NCBI RefSeq assembly: GCF_004023625.1
Contig: NZ_RPDJ01000008.1
Location: forward strand, 295,442-359,441
From: Streptomyces cavernae
GTDB lineage: Bacteria; Actinomycetota; Actinomycetes; Streptomycetales; Streptomycetaceae
Reading direction: 5' to 3'
DNA length: 64,000 nt
The notes below the pieces were generated by a model. That model searched no databases. It saw nothing but the letters and a program-made list of their open reading frames with translations, and was not told where the DNA came from. Position 1 is the first letter of the stretch. Each line of letters begins with the position of its first letter. The translations under genes and the position numbers were made by a program. Below, piece by piece: positions 1 through 8,609 of this stretch.

Positions 1-617
1 AGCCAACTCGGCAGCCCCCGCAGTCGGTTGGACCGCAGATCCAGTCGCCGCAACGCCGGGAGGCCGCGCAGGGCCTCGGGAACCTCGCCGAACTCGTTGT
101 CGCGCAGCTCCAGTTCACGCAACTCGCGCAGACTCCCCACGGAGCCGGGGAGGGTGGTCAGGCGATTCCCGCGCAGCCAAAGCTCACGCAGTGCGGTCAG
201 GCCGCCGAGTGAACGGGGCAGCTCCGTCAGCCGGTTGTGCTGTGCCCGCAGCTCGATCAGACCGGCCATGGAACCGATCTCCTCGGGGAGTTCGGTGAGC
301 CGGTTCTCGCCCACGTTGAGGTAGCCGAGCCTGGTCAGTCGGCCCAATGTGGCGGGCAGAGCGGTGAGTTGGTTGTCATGGAGGTACAGGCAGCCGGTGA
401 GGCCGGTGAGGTCGCCCAGTTCCTCCGGGAGTTGCCAAAGTTCGTTGTGTCCGAGGTCCAGCGTACGGAGAGAGGTGAGGGTGCCGATGCTGGTGGGGAC
501 GCGTGTGAGCCGGTTGTCCGCCAGGATGAGCACCTCCGGCGCGGGCTCCTCCCACACCTCGTCCGGCACCTCGCCGAGCCCGGCGCGCCAGTAGTCACGT
601 ACCCGCGGGTCGCTCAC
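1..617 (-). CDS. Leucine-rich-repeat protein (partial)
   Basis: The minus strand reads as a run of about eight 23-residue leucine-rich repeats of the form LtsLrtLdLghNeLwqLPeeLgdL, so this is a bacterial LRR protein whose solenoid probably binds another protein. The start is a GTG at 617 with a GGAGGGGG ribosome site about ten bases upstream; translation begins SDPRVRDYWRAGLGEVPDEV. About 205 residues lie in the window and the frame is still open at base 1, so the C-terminus is missing. No signal peptide or membrane segment is visible. The partner and role are unknown. Confidence 0.75.
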   Translation of the reverse strand, partial: MSDPRVRDYWRAGLGEVPDEVWEEPAPEVLILADNRLTRVPTSIGTLTSLRTLDLGHNELWQLPEELGDLTGLTGCLYLHDNQLTALPATLGRLTRLGYLNVGENRLTELPEEIGSMAGLIELRAQHNRLTELPRSLGGLTALRELWLRGNRLTTLPGSVGSLRELRELELRDNEFGEVPEALRGLPALRRLDLRSNRLRGLPSW

Positions 618-652
618 GATTTTCTTCGCCCCCTCCGCCGCTACCCGTCCCT

Positions 653-768
653 CCCCCGAGCTCTCGGCTTCGCTCGAGCAGGGGGGACTCCCATCGGGGC
701 GCTCGCTGCCCCGGACTCCGCTCCTCAAACTCCCCCAAGCTCTCGGCTTAGCTCGAGCAGGGGGACTC
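653..768. repeat. Two copies of a C5/G5-clamped palindromic element
   Basis: Two near-identical units, 653-690 and 732-768, each form a hairpin: a C5 run, an inner AGCTCTCGGCTT arm, a GCTCGAGC arm and a closing G5 run. They match a palindromic intergenic element that I recall being dispersed in Streptomyces genomes. They sit in the 399-base gap between the divergent LRR gene and the plus-strand gene at 1017, an unusual place for terminators, so they may be mobile-like or attenuating sequences. Confidence 0.6.
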
Positions 769-785
769 CATGAGGGGCTGGGTGG

Positions 786-890
786 TTCAGCCTGTCCTGC
801 GTTCGAGGACGAGGCCGAAGGCCGATACGGGGGTTGGGGGCGGAGCCCCCAGGTACGGGACAGGTAGGGGCGGAGGGGGCGAAAAACCTA
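786..890. repeat. Streptomyces intergenic stem-loop element
   Basis: A nested structure: outer arms CCTGTCC (791-797) and GGACAGG (858-864), inner perfect stem TGGGGGC (835-841) / GCCCCCA (845-851) with a three-base loop, then a G-rich tail. The wording (gttcgaggacgaggcc, gggggcggagccccc) matches a repeat I recall from many Streptomyces intergenic regions. It could act as a rho-independent-like terminator, but here it lies upstream of a start codon. Confidence 0.5.
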
Positions 891-1016
891 CCCCGCCCAC
901 CGGGGCAGCGGGTCGCGAGGAGGGGCGCGAGTGAGGCGGAGGGGCGCGCGATGTGCGGAGGAGAGTGGGACGCGCCCCCCGGGCGCTCCACCCCACCGGG
1001 CACGTACCATTGCGGC

Positions 1017-1514
1017 ATGTCCTTCCTCCGCCGCCGCAGCGCCACCCCCGCCGGCCCCGACTTCGACGTCCTGGCCATGGATCCCGGGGACTGGCCGGGC
1101 AATCTCGGTGCGGGCCTGCTCCCCGCCCCCGACGGCAGTTGCCAGGGTGTCTTCCTGCGCTACGACCTGTTCGGCGGACGGGGCCCCGCGATGATCATCG
1201 GCAATCTGCCGGAGGGTTCCCCGGCCCGTGACGTCGCGGAAGGAGAGGTCCCGTTCGAGGTGGCCCAGCTGCTGCTGGCGCTGGAGAACGAAGAGGAGAT
1301 CACGGTCGTCGAGACCGAGGACATGCCCGTCATGCAGGGTGACAACCTGCTGATCGTGCGCCGCCTCAAGCTCTCCGAGAGCCGGATCTCCTGCGTCCAG
1401 TTCGACCGCAGCGACAAGGTCCTGGTGACCATCGCCGCCTGGGACCGCCCCATCACCGATGATCTGTACGCCCTGCTGAAGCCGCTGCCGGCGGAGCTGT
1501 TCCAGCAGGGCTGA
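1017..1514 (+). CDS. Conserved hypothetical protein (165 aa)
   Basis: A 165-residue soluble protein beginning MSFLRRRSATPAGPDFDVLA. No signal peptide, membrane segment or catalytic motif is visible; the composition is ordinary and acidic in the middle (ALENEEEITVVETEDMP). I recognise it only as a protein conserved in streptomycetes. The ATG at 1017 is preferred over upstream in-frame codons because the residues before it read like translated intergenic repeat. There is no good ribosome site before it, so the mRNA may be leaderless. Confidence 0.65.
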   Translation: MSFLRRRSATPAGPDFDVLAMDPGDWPGNLGAGLLPAPDGSCQGVFLRYDLFGGRGPAMIIGNLPEGSPARDVAEGEVPFEVAQLLLALENEEEITVVETEDMPVMQGDNLLIVRRLKLSESRISCVQFDRSDKVLVTIAAWDRPITDDLYALLKPLPAELFQQG

Positions 1515-1552
1515 GGGCACGCGGGCGGCCGCGCGGGCCCCGAGGCGTCCCG

Positions 1553-3571
1553 TCACGGCCGGGACCCCACCACCCGCACATCGGCTGCCCGCACGAACGC
1601 CACCCGGTGCCCGTACTGGATCTCGTAGTACTCGTCCTTACCGATCACGACCCGGTGCTCCGCCGGATCGAACGACGGCGCATGGAAGTACTCGCCCGGG
1701 ACGCTGCCGCCGATCACGTACTTCTGGCCCGCCGGCACCGTGTAGGGGAGCGGGGAGAGCGGCTGGGCGGGTACCCCTGGCGGGTAGGCGGTGGTCTCCG
1801 GGTAGGCGCGGCCGTACACGGCGATGTCGGTGCGGCCCGCCGTGGGAGTGATCACCGGGCCGGTGGCCTCCACCGCGGTCGGCCGGCTCTCCGGGTTCTC
1901 GAACCACGCCTTCCGGCCGAGATACCAGATGGCCGTCCAGTCGCCGCGGCGTTCGGCGACCGCGAACTGCTGACCGGTGGAGACCCGCGATCCCAGGTCG
2001 TTCACATCGGTGGTGGACGTACCGGTGCCGGGGTGGGTGCCGATGTCCTTGACCAGGGGGGCGTCCCGCCGGGGCTCAGAGTGCAGACGCACCGCGCTGG
2101 AGCCGTGCGCCGCACACCGTGCGTTCCCCGCGGCACAGCCGGTGAACTCCGGCCGGTTCTCGGCGAATTCGGGCAGCACGGTCACCAGGCCGCCGTTCGG
2201 GACCGGAGGGCTTCCCAGCGGTGCGCCGAGCAGTTCGAAGTAGTGCCGCCAGTCCCAGTACGGGCCGGGATCGCTGTGCATCCCGGGGATGTCCGAGGTC
2301 GTCGGCCCCGGCACGGTGTCATGGCCGAGGATGTGCTGCCGGTCCAGCGGGATGCCGTACTTCCGCGCCAGGTACGCCACCAGCCGGGCCGAGGCCCGGT
2401 ACATCTCCTCCGTGTACCAGGCGTCCGGTGAGGCGAGGAAACCCTCGTGCTCCAGGCCGATCGACGTGGCGTTGACGTACCAGTTGCCCGCGTGCCAGCC
2501 CACGTCCTCGGCCTTCAGATGCTGGGCGATGTGTCCGTCCGTGGAGCGCAGGGTGTAGTGCCAGGAGACGTAGGACGGGTCCTGGGTCAGAGCGACCGAG
2601 CTGTCGTAGTACCCCTCGACGTCGTGGACCACGATGTACCTGATCTTCTGGGAGCGGGGCCGGTCGCCGAGGTCGTGGTTGCCGTAGTCCCCGTCGCCCA
2701 GTTCCGCGTAGGCCGCCGGGATCCACTCGCAGGCCACGGTCGCCGGGCATTCCGTCTCCTGCGCGGCCGTCGGTCGCAGCCGTGCCTGCTCCAGTTGTGC
2801 CACCTCGGGGCGCAGCCCGGGCCGGGCGGTCAGCGTCACCCGCTCGCCGGTGTCGGTGAGACGGGTGACGCCGTCCCGGATCACGGCGAAGACGTCATTC
2901 GCGTACGCCGCCGCAGTGGCCACGTCGTCCGCGCCCGAGAACCGGGCCACCGCCGCGTACCAGTCGGCCGGGTCGTCGCTCCAGGGGTCGCCCAGCCGCT
3001 TCCGGGCGTCCGCCAGGAGAGCGGCGCCGCCCGCGACATTGGCGGACGCGTCCGTGCGCAGCCGCCGTGCGGGAAGACCGGTCAGCTCGGCCGCCCTGCC
3101 CAACGTCTGGAGCCGGGCGGGAAGTTGGGCTTCGGAGAGCACCCGGGCTCGTGCGGCCGGGCCCGAGCGGGAGCCGTGACCGCGGGCGCCCTCCGCGCCG
3201 TGGCCGCGCGACACAGAGGCGAGTGCGGTGCGGGCGTCGGTGAGGTGCATGGGGCCGTAGCCGCCGCTGACACTCGGTGCCCCGCCGTGGGTGTCCCAGC
3301 GCGACTGCACATAGGCGACACCGAGCAGCACGCTCCGCGGAACCTCGTACTCGGCCGCGGCCGCCGTGAAGGCGTCCTCCAGCCGGGTGGCGGACGTGCC
3401 GCCGGGGGCCGCACCGGCGTTCGGCGCGGCGCCGAGCAGCGGCAGCAGCAGCGCCGCCGAGCCGAACGCGCCCGCCACCCTGCGGGTACGTCTGCAAGCG
3501 GAGACGGGAACGGGGGCGGCGAGGACGGGAGCGGTGGGGACGGGAAAGGGGTCGGTGGGGGATCTTCGCAC
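1553..3571 (-). CDS. Secreted N-acetylmuramoyl-L-alanine amidase (Amidase_2)
   Basis: A 672-residue exported murein amidase. The GTG at 3571 is chosen because AGGAGG lies six bases upstream. Residues 26-55 form a signal peptide with a CRRTRR start, a hydrophobic core (AGAFGSAALLLPLLGAA) and an Ala-rich cleavage region; the RR could indicate Tat export. A lysozyme/transglycosylase-like helical module follows (about 62-235). The zinc amidase domain spans about 308-445, with IVVHD (His316), GLEHEG (Glu376) and GMHSDPG (His432, Asp434) as expected ligands and catalytic residues. The C-terminus has an SH3-like segment (RRGDWTAIWYLGRKAWFEN). It cleaves the lactyl-alanyl bond of peptidoglycan; it is probably an autolysin or remodelling enzyme. 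Confidence 0.85.
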   Translation of the reverse strand: MRRSPTDPFPVPTAPVLAAPVPVSACRRTRRVAGAFGSAALLLPLLGAAPNAGAAPGGTSATRLEDAFTAAAAEYEVPRSVLLGVAYVQSRWDTHGGAPSVSGGYGPMHLTDARTALASVSRGHGAEGARGHGSRSGPAARARVLSEAQLPARLQTLGRAAELTGLPARRLRTDASANVAGGAALLADARKRLGDPWSDDPADWYAAVARFSGADDVATAAAYANDVFAVIRDGVTRLTDTGERVTLTARPGLRPEVAQLEQARLRPTAAQETECPATVACEWIPAAYAELGDGDYGNHDLGDRPRSQKIRYIVVHDVEGYYDSSVALTQDPSYVSWHYTLRSTDGHIAQHLKAEDVGWHAGNWYVNATSIGLEHEGFLASPDAWYTEEMYRASARLVAYLARKYGIPLDRQHILGHDTVPGPTTSDIPGMHSDPGPYWDWRHYFELLGAPLGSPPVPNGGLVTVLPEFAENRPEFTGCAAGNARCAAHGSSAVRLHSEPRRDAPLVKDIGTHPGTGTSTTDVNDLGSRVSTGQQFAVAERRGDWTAIWYLGRKAWFENPESRPTAVEATGPVITPTAGRTDIAVYGRAYPETTAYPPGVPAQPLSPLPYTVPAGQKYVIGGSVPGEYFHAPSFDPAEHRVVIGKDEYYEIQYGHRVAFVRAADVRVVGSRP

Positions 3572-3726
3572 GGCGGCCTCCTGGAACGGTCGAGCATGCT
3601 GACGTCCCGTCAATCCTGGCCGTGGCGAGGCGATGTCCCATGGCAGCGAAATGCCGGTGAGCGGGCGGCGGTGCGGTGAGCAAGCCCTCCGGGCGTAAGG
3701 GGAGTAGCCCAGAAGGACGCCACCCG

Positions 3727-3778
3727 TGACGTGGGCCCGCGACGCACCGCTCTCGCAGCGCATCGCGGGCCCACGTCA
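3727..3778 (-). terminator. Perfect 16-bp inverted repeat, likely terminator
   Basis: Arms TGACGTGGGCCCGCGA (3727-3742) and TCGCGGGCCCACGTCA (3763-3778) are perfect complements with a 20-base loop. It lies 22 bases past the stop of the kinase-like gene at 3801 on the minus strand, the expected place for a transcript end. There is no U-tract, as is usual in Streptomyces. Confidence 0.65.
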
Positions 3779-3800
3779 GGCCGCTGAGGTCCGTCGTCCC

Positions 3801-4976
3801 TCAGCGCGTGCCGACCGCCGCTCGTACGGCCCTACGGGCCATCTGGCAGTCGTCGTGCAGTCGCCTCAGCAGCAGCCGCTGCTCCTCACCGGACGGCGCC
3901 GTACTCGGGTGGCCCGCAGGTGCCGTCGGAGCCGCCTCGTGCAGGGAACGCTGCACCGCCGTTTCGTACGTACGGATCTCCCGGGTGAGTACCAGCATCA
4001 GATTGACGAGGAACGCGTCCCGGGCCGCCGGGCCCGCCGACTGCGCCAGCTGACTGATCTGCCGCCGGGCCACGGGCGCGTCGCCGAGGACCGCCCACAG
4101 CGTCGCCAGGTCGTACCCGGGCAGGTACCAGCCCGCGTGCTCCCAGTCCACCAGCACTGGACCGGCTGGTGAGAGCAGGATGTTCGACAGCAGTGCGTCG
4201 CCGTGGCAGAACTGGCCCATGCCCTGCCGTCCCGCAGCGTGCGCGATGCCGTGCAGCAGCTTCTGCAGGTCGCCCATGTCGCGGTCGGTGAGCAGCCCCA
4301 GGTCGTGGAAGCGGGAGATTCGTTCGGCGTAGTCGAGAGGGGCGTCGAACGTGCCCACCGGTGGCCGCCACGCGTTCAGCCGGCAGATCGCCGCCAGCGC
4401 CGCCCGGATGTCCGCGCGGGGCGGGGCCTCGGACGGATGCCGCTGCAGCGCCGCGACGCGGCCCGGCATGCGTTCGATCACCAGGGTGCAGTTGTCCGGG
4501 TCCGCCGCGATCAGCCGGGGCACCCGGACCGGCGGCCGGTGCCGCACGAAGGACCGGTATGCGGCTATTTCGTGCCGGATCCGCTCCTCCCAGATGGGGG
4601 AGTGGTCCAGCAGGCACTTGGCCACCGCGGTGCTGCGCCCGGTGGTGCCGACGAGCAGCACGGACCGTCCGCTGCGCCGCAGTACCTGCACCGGAGAGAA
4701 CTCGGGACAGATCCGGTGCACCGAGGAGAGCACCGTACGCAGCTGAGCGCCCTGAGGGCCGGACAAGTCGAGTCTGCCGCTGAGCGGTTGAGTGCCGACC
4801 CCCGGAACGCGCCGCGTCCGGCCGACACCGAGCACGGCGGCCGCGGAGCGCGCGGGGTCGAGGTAGGGGCCGCCGCCCGCCGCCGGGCTCTCCCCCGGCC
4901 GAGCCGGGCCAGGAGCCTGTGGACGGGGACGCAGCGACCTGGGCGGGGCGGACACGGAGGACGATGCTGCGTACAT
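3801..4976 (-). CDS. Aminoglycoside-phosphotransferase-family kinase
   Basis: A 391-residue cytosolic protein with the small-molecule kinase fold. The catalytic loop reads CHGDALLSNILL and the metal-binding motif is VLVDWEHAGW, so Asp and Asn of the Brenner motif and the following Asp are intact. The N-terminal 90 residues are Pro/Ala/Gly-rich and probably disordered. ATG at 4976 follows AAGGGATC by about ten bases. The substrate cannot be told from sequence; family members phosphorylate aminoglycosides, choline, homoserine or sugars. It is divergent from the NsdA-like gene over a 235-bp shared control region. Confidence 0.75.
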   Translation of the reverse strand: MYAASSSVSAPPRSLRPRPQAPGPARPGESPAAGGGPYLDPARSAAAVLGVGRTRRVPGVGTQPLSGRLDLSGPQGAQLRTVLSSVHRICPEFSPVQVLRRSGRSVLLVGTTGRSTAVAKCLLDHSPIWEERIRHEIAAYRSFVRHRPPVRVPRLIAADPDNCTLVIERMPGRVAALQRHPSEAPPRADIRAALAAICRLNAWRPPVGTFDAPLDYAERISRFHDLGLLTDRDMGDLQKLLHGIAHAAGRQGMGQFCHGDALLSNILLSPAGPVLVDWEHAGWYLPGYDLATLWAVLGDAPVARRQISQLAQSAGPAARDAFLVNLMLVLTREIRTYETAVQRSLHEAAPTAPAGHPSTAPSGEEQRLLLRRLHDDCQMARRAVRAAVGTR

Positions 4977-5211
4977 GGGCGATACAGATCCCTTCGTGTG
5001 CCTGCGAGTTGCGTGCGCCACCCGGCCCGGCCCCCGGTTCGCACCCTGGGGAGTGATCCCACGGGAAACCGGGTCGAGGTGGCGCACTCCTACCTGACAC
5101 CCGATGGCCCGTGGCACACCATCTGGCGAGGCCTGGCGAACCCTGGCGAATAGTCGCCCGGCAAGTTGCGGCGGGCTACTGTCAACTCAGCCGAGAACCT
5201 GGGGGCTTGAC

Positions 5212-6708
5212 GTGAGCGGACAACCCAACACCCGCCTTGCGGATCTGTTCGGCCTCGCCGGCTGGTCCAAGGGCGAACTCGCGAGAGCGGTCAACCGGCA
5301 GGCGGCGGCCATGGGCCACCCCCAGCTGGCGACGGACACCTCGCGGGTGCGGCGCTGGATCGAGACGGGTGAGATCCCGCGCGATCCGGTCCCGCGGGTG
5401 CTGGCGGCGCTGTTCACCGAGCGTCTCGGTCGTGTCGTGACCATAGAGGATCTCGGTCTGACCCGGCGCGGGCGTACGGGTACGCGGCGTGACGACGGGA
5501 GTGTGGAGCATCCCGACGGTGTGCCGTGGGCGCCCGACCGGACGGCTGCGGTCCTCACCGAATTCACGGGAATGGACCTCATGCTCAACCGACGCGGCTT
5601 GGTGGGCGCGGGCGCCGCGCTCGCCGCAGGATCCGCACTCTCAGGCGCCATGCACGACTGGCTGCACTCCGATCCGGCCCTGACGGCCGACGCCCCCCGC
5701 ATCGACGATCCACTGCACGCCGACCCCGCCGGGTTCGACCGTTACGAGGCCGCTCCCATCGGATCCCAGGAGATCGAAGAGCTCGAACGTTCGGTCGAGG
5801 TCTTCCGCGCCTGGGACGCGGCCCGCGGCGGCGGGCTGCAGCGCAAGGCCGTGGTGGGCCAGCTCAACGAGGTGGGGGGCATGCTCTCCTACCGGCACCC
5901 CGACCATCTGCAGCGGCGCCTGTGGGGCGTCGCCGCCAACCTCGCCGTCCTCGCGGGCTGGATGTCGCACGACGTCGGTCTGGAGCCCACGGCACAGAAG
6001 TACTTCGTCATCGCCGCACACGCGGCGCGGGAGGGTGGCGACCGGCCCCGCGCCGGAGAGGCGCTGTCCCGCGCCGCCCGTCAGATGGTTCACCTGGGCC
6101 GGCCCGACGACGCCCTGGACCTGATGAAGCTCGCCAAGTCGGGCTCGGGCGAGGCCACTCTGCCCCGGACGCGGGCCATGCTCTTCACCATCGAGGCCTG
6201 GGCCCAGGCCTCGATGGGCCGCGGCCAGGCCATGCGGCGCACCCTGGGCCAGGCGGAGGACCTCTTCGTCTCCGACAAGGGCGATGTGCCACCGCCGAGT
6301 TGGATGCAGATGTTCGACGAGGCGGACCTCCACGGTATGCAGGCCCTGGCGTACCGCACCCTCGCCGAGCACGACCCGGCGGCGGCCGGCACGGCCCAGC
6401 GGCACGCCAAGGAGGCGCTGCGGCTGCGGGAGAAGGGCCGGGACCGGTCGAAGATCTTCGACCACCTCTCCCTGGCGTCGGCCTGTTTCATCGCCGACGA
6501 CCCCGAGCAGGCCGACCGGTACGCGCGCCTGGCCCTCGCCTCGATGGGGGCGAACTCCTCGCACCGCACCTGGGACCGGCTGCGCGAGATGTACCGGCTG
6601 ACGGGTCAGTACGCCACCTACCCGAAGATCAACGAACTGCGTGAGGAGATCGAACTGGCGCTGCCCAAGGGCCTTCCGAAGCCCCGTGGCGGGAGCGCCC
6701 GGGCCTAG
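5212..6708 (+). CDS. NsdA-like TPR-type regulator
   Basis: A 498-residue protein starting with GTG at 5212, eight bases after GGGGG. The N-terminus (SGQPNTRLADLFGLAGWSKG, then ARAVNRQAAAMG) and the phrase SRVRRWIETGEIPRDPVPRV look like a degenerate helix-turn-helix and match my memory of NsdA, a negative regulator of antibiotic production and sporulation in Streptomyces coelicolor. A short hydrophobic stretch (NRRGLVGAGAALAAGSALSG, near residue 130) precedes a helical TPR-like region to about 480. Neighbours differ from those I recall for nsdA, so it may be a paralogue. How it acts (DNA or protein binding) is not visible. Confidence 0.7.
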   Translation: MSGQPNTRLADLFGLAGWSKGELARAVNRQAAAMGHPQLATDTSRVRRWIETGEIPRDPVPRVLAALFTERLGRVVTIEDLGLTRRGRTGTRRDDGSVEHPDGVPWAPDRTAAVLTEFTGMDLMLNRRGLVGAGAALAAGSALSGAMHDWLHSDPALTADAPRIDDPLHADPAGFDRYEAAPIGSQEIEELERSVEVFRAWDAARGGGLQRKAVVGQLNEVGGMLSYRHPDHLQRRLWGVAANLAVLAGWMSHDVGLEPTAQKYFVIAAHAAREGGDRPRAGEALSRAARQMVHLGRPDDALDLMKLAKSGSGEATLPRTRAMLFTIEAWAQASMGRGQAMRRTLGQAEDLFVSDKGDVPPPSWMQMFDEADLHGMQALAYRTLAEHDPAAAGTAQRHAKEALRLREKGRDRSKIFDHLSLASACFIADDPEQADRYARLALASMGANSSHRTWDRLREMYRLTGQYATYPKINELREEIELALPKGLPKPRGGSARA

Positions 6709-6757
6709 CCCGGGCGGAGGGCGACCTTCGAACGGCAACCTTGCGAACGGCGACCCC

Positions 6758-8176
6758 TCAGGAACCGACCCTGGCGATGAGCACGCAGGCGTCGTCCTCG
6801 CGCTCGGTCTCGCCGAACTCCTCCACCACCGCCCGTACGCAGTCCTGTGCGGTGCGCGCCTCGTCGAACCGCGGGGCGAGTTCCAGCAGCCGGTCGACCG
6901 CTGCGTCACCGCTGCGCCGGGGGACCAGTCCATCGGTGTGCAGCAGCAGCAGGTCGCCCGGTTCGAGCGGTACCTCGGCCTGTCCGTAGACGGCACCCGA
7001 GGTGGCGCCGAGCAGTACTCCGTCCGGCGGGGGCAGTGCACTCCCCGTCCCGCCCCGGAACAGCAGCGGGGCGGGGTGTCCTGCCTGCGACCACACCAGC
7101 GTGCGGGTGCGCGGCTGGTAGCGGCAGCAGACGGCACCGCCCAGCGCGGGCTGGACGGTGGTGTCCAGTAACCGGTTGAGCAGGCCCATGAGCCGGCCCG
7201 GCTCGGTGCCCGCCACGGCCATCCCGCGCAATGCGCCTATCAGCAGCGCCATGCCCGAGGTCGCGGTGACGCCGTGGCCGGTGAGTCCGCCCACGGTGAG
7301 CAGGGTCTGCCCGTCGGGGAGTTCCAGGGCGTCGTACCAGTCGCCGCCGATCAGCGCGCTGCTGGACGACGGCAGATAGTGAGCGGCCAGGTCCAGCGCC
7401 TCGGCGCACTGGCGCGGGAGCCGCAGGGGGCCGCGCCACGGCGGCAGCACGGCCTCCTGCAGCTCGACCGCGAGCCGGCGCTCCGTCTGCGCGATGTGCC
7501 GTTCGCGCTGCAGCGAGTCACGGGTCTCGCTCACGGCACGCTGGCTGCGTCGCAGCTCGCTCACGTCCCTCAGCACGGCCCACATCGAGGCGGTGCTGCC
7601 GTCGGAGTCGAGCACGGGTTCGCCCATCATGTGTACGGTCCGGACTTCGCCGTCGGGGCGGACGATCCGGAACTCCCCGTCGATGGGTCTGGCGTCGACC
7701 AGGCAGTCGGTGACCATCGCCGTCAGCTTCGGCCGGTCCTCGTCGAGCACCAGCGAGGGCAGTTCGTCCAGGGTGAGGGCGGGGGCGGACGGCTCGCGGC
7801 CGAGGATCTGGTACAGCTCGCCGGACCAGGTCGCCTCGTCGGTGAGCAGGTTCCACTCGGCGCTGCCGACCCTGCTGAGCAGGGACTCGCGGCTGGGGAT
7901 CGCGGGCACGGCCGGGGCGGCCGGAGCCATGGTCACCTCGGGCGGGCCGTCCCGCAGCTGAGCCAGGTGCTCGTCGAGGTCGTTCAGCTGGTGCAGCGCC
8001 AACTCGCACAGCGCGCGCTGCCAGCGGCTCTCGGGGTCGGTGCCGTCACCGGGTGCCTCACGGCGCACCGCGTCCACGTCGCCGCGCAGCCGTCGCGTCT
8101 GCGAAATCAGCGCGTCGACCGCACCGCGCGGAGGCGGCTCGGCGGCGGGGTGGTCCGCGGACACATGGGACGGCAT
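6758..8176 (-). CDS. PAS domain / SpoIIE-type PP2C phosphatase, altered active site
   Basis: A 472-residue cytosolic protein: helical N-terminus, PAS domain at about 105-205 (GEFRIVRPDGEVRTVHMMGE), a linking coiled coil (210-245), then a SpoIIE/RsbU-type Ser/Thr phosphatase. GGDWYD (277-282) and the late EREDDACVL metal motif are present. The usual VGDxxGHG motif reads VGGLTGHG (295-302), so the metal-ligand Asp is Gly297 (codon GGA at 7288-7286). Family members dephosphorylate anti-sigma antagonists; this one may be weak or scaffold-like. ATG at 8176 has GGAG eight bases upstream. Confidence 0.8.
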   Translation of the reverse strand: MPSHVSADHPAAEPPPRGAVDALISQTRRLRGDVDAVRREAPGDGTDPESRWQRALCELALHQLNDLDEHLAQLRDGPPEVTMAPAAPAVPAIPSRESLLSRVGSAEWNLLTDEATWSGELYQILGREPSAPALTLDELPSLVLDEDRPKLTAMVTDCLVDARPIDGEFRIVRPDGEVRTVHMMGEPVLDSDGSTASMWAVLRDVSELRRSQRAVSETRDSLQRERHIAQTERRLAVELQEAVLPPWRGPLRLPRQCAEALDLAAHYLPSSSSALIGGDWYDALELPDGQTLLTVGGLTGHGVTATSGMALLIGALRGMAVAGTEPGRLMGLLNRLLDTTVQPALGGAVCCRYQPRTRTLVWSQAGHPAPLLFRGGTGSALPPPDGVLLGATSGAVYGQAEVPLEPGDLLLLHTDGLVPRRSGDAAVDRLLELAPRFDEARTAQDCVRAVVEEFGETEREDDACVLIARVGS

Positions 8177-8504
8177 GACGTACTCCGATGCAGGCGGTTT
8201 GCGACCGGACTCACGGAAGCGCAGTTACGACTCTTGCACAGCCTGCGACGCCCTGTAAGGGATTTGGCAACACCCGATTCGGCGGTGCTTCTGGCATATG
8301 CCAGCGTCCCGATCGACGGTCTGACCAGGGCGGATTCGGTACGCGGCGAGCCCGGTGCGAGCGTAGGAGACCTACGCGCCTTGGTGCGGATCCGGGGTGG
8401 ACAGGGGCTACGTCCAGCCATGCGTTCGATGGTCGCTTGTGCGATCACGCGCCCCGGGCGCCCCGGCCGATGCGAGCACCGCGGCAACCTGGGCACTCCG
8501 GCGA

Positions 8505-8560
8505 CCCGACCGCCCCATGGGCCCCAAAGACCCCAATCGGACCCCAAAGCCCCAGACGCC
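8505..8560 (-). promoter_or_regulatory. Five-tract G-quadruplex motif in a 433-bp gap
   Basis: The plus strand carries five C4 runs at 8513-8516, 8522-8525, 8531-8534, 8542-8545 and 8550-8553, so the minus strand and minus-strand RNA carry five G4 tracts separated by loops of 5, 5, 7 and 4 bases. This exceeds the standard four-tract quadruplex rule. It lies between the stop of the peptidase (8610) and the start of the phosphatase (8176), both on the minus strand, so it would be in a 3' or 5' untranslated region. I see no convincing gene in the rest of 8177-8609. Confidence 0.6.
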
Positions 8561-8609
8561 CACAAAGGCGCCCAGAGGCCCGAAGCCCCCAGGCGCCCCG
8601 GACCGACGG

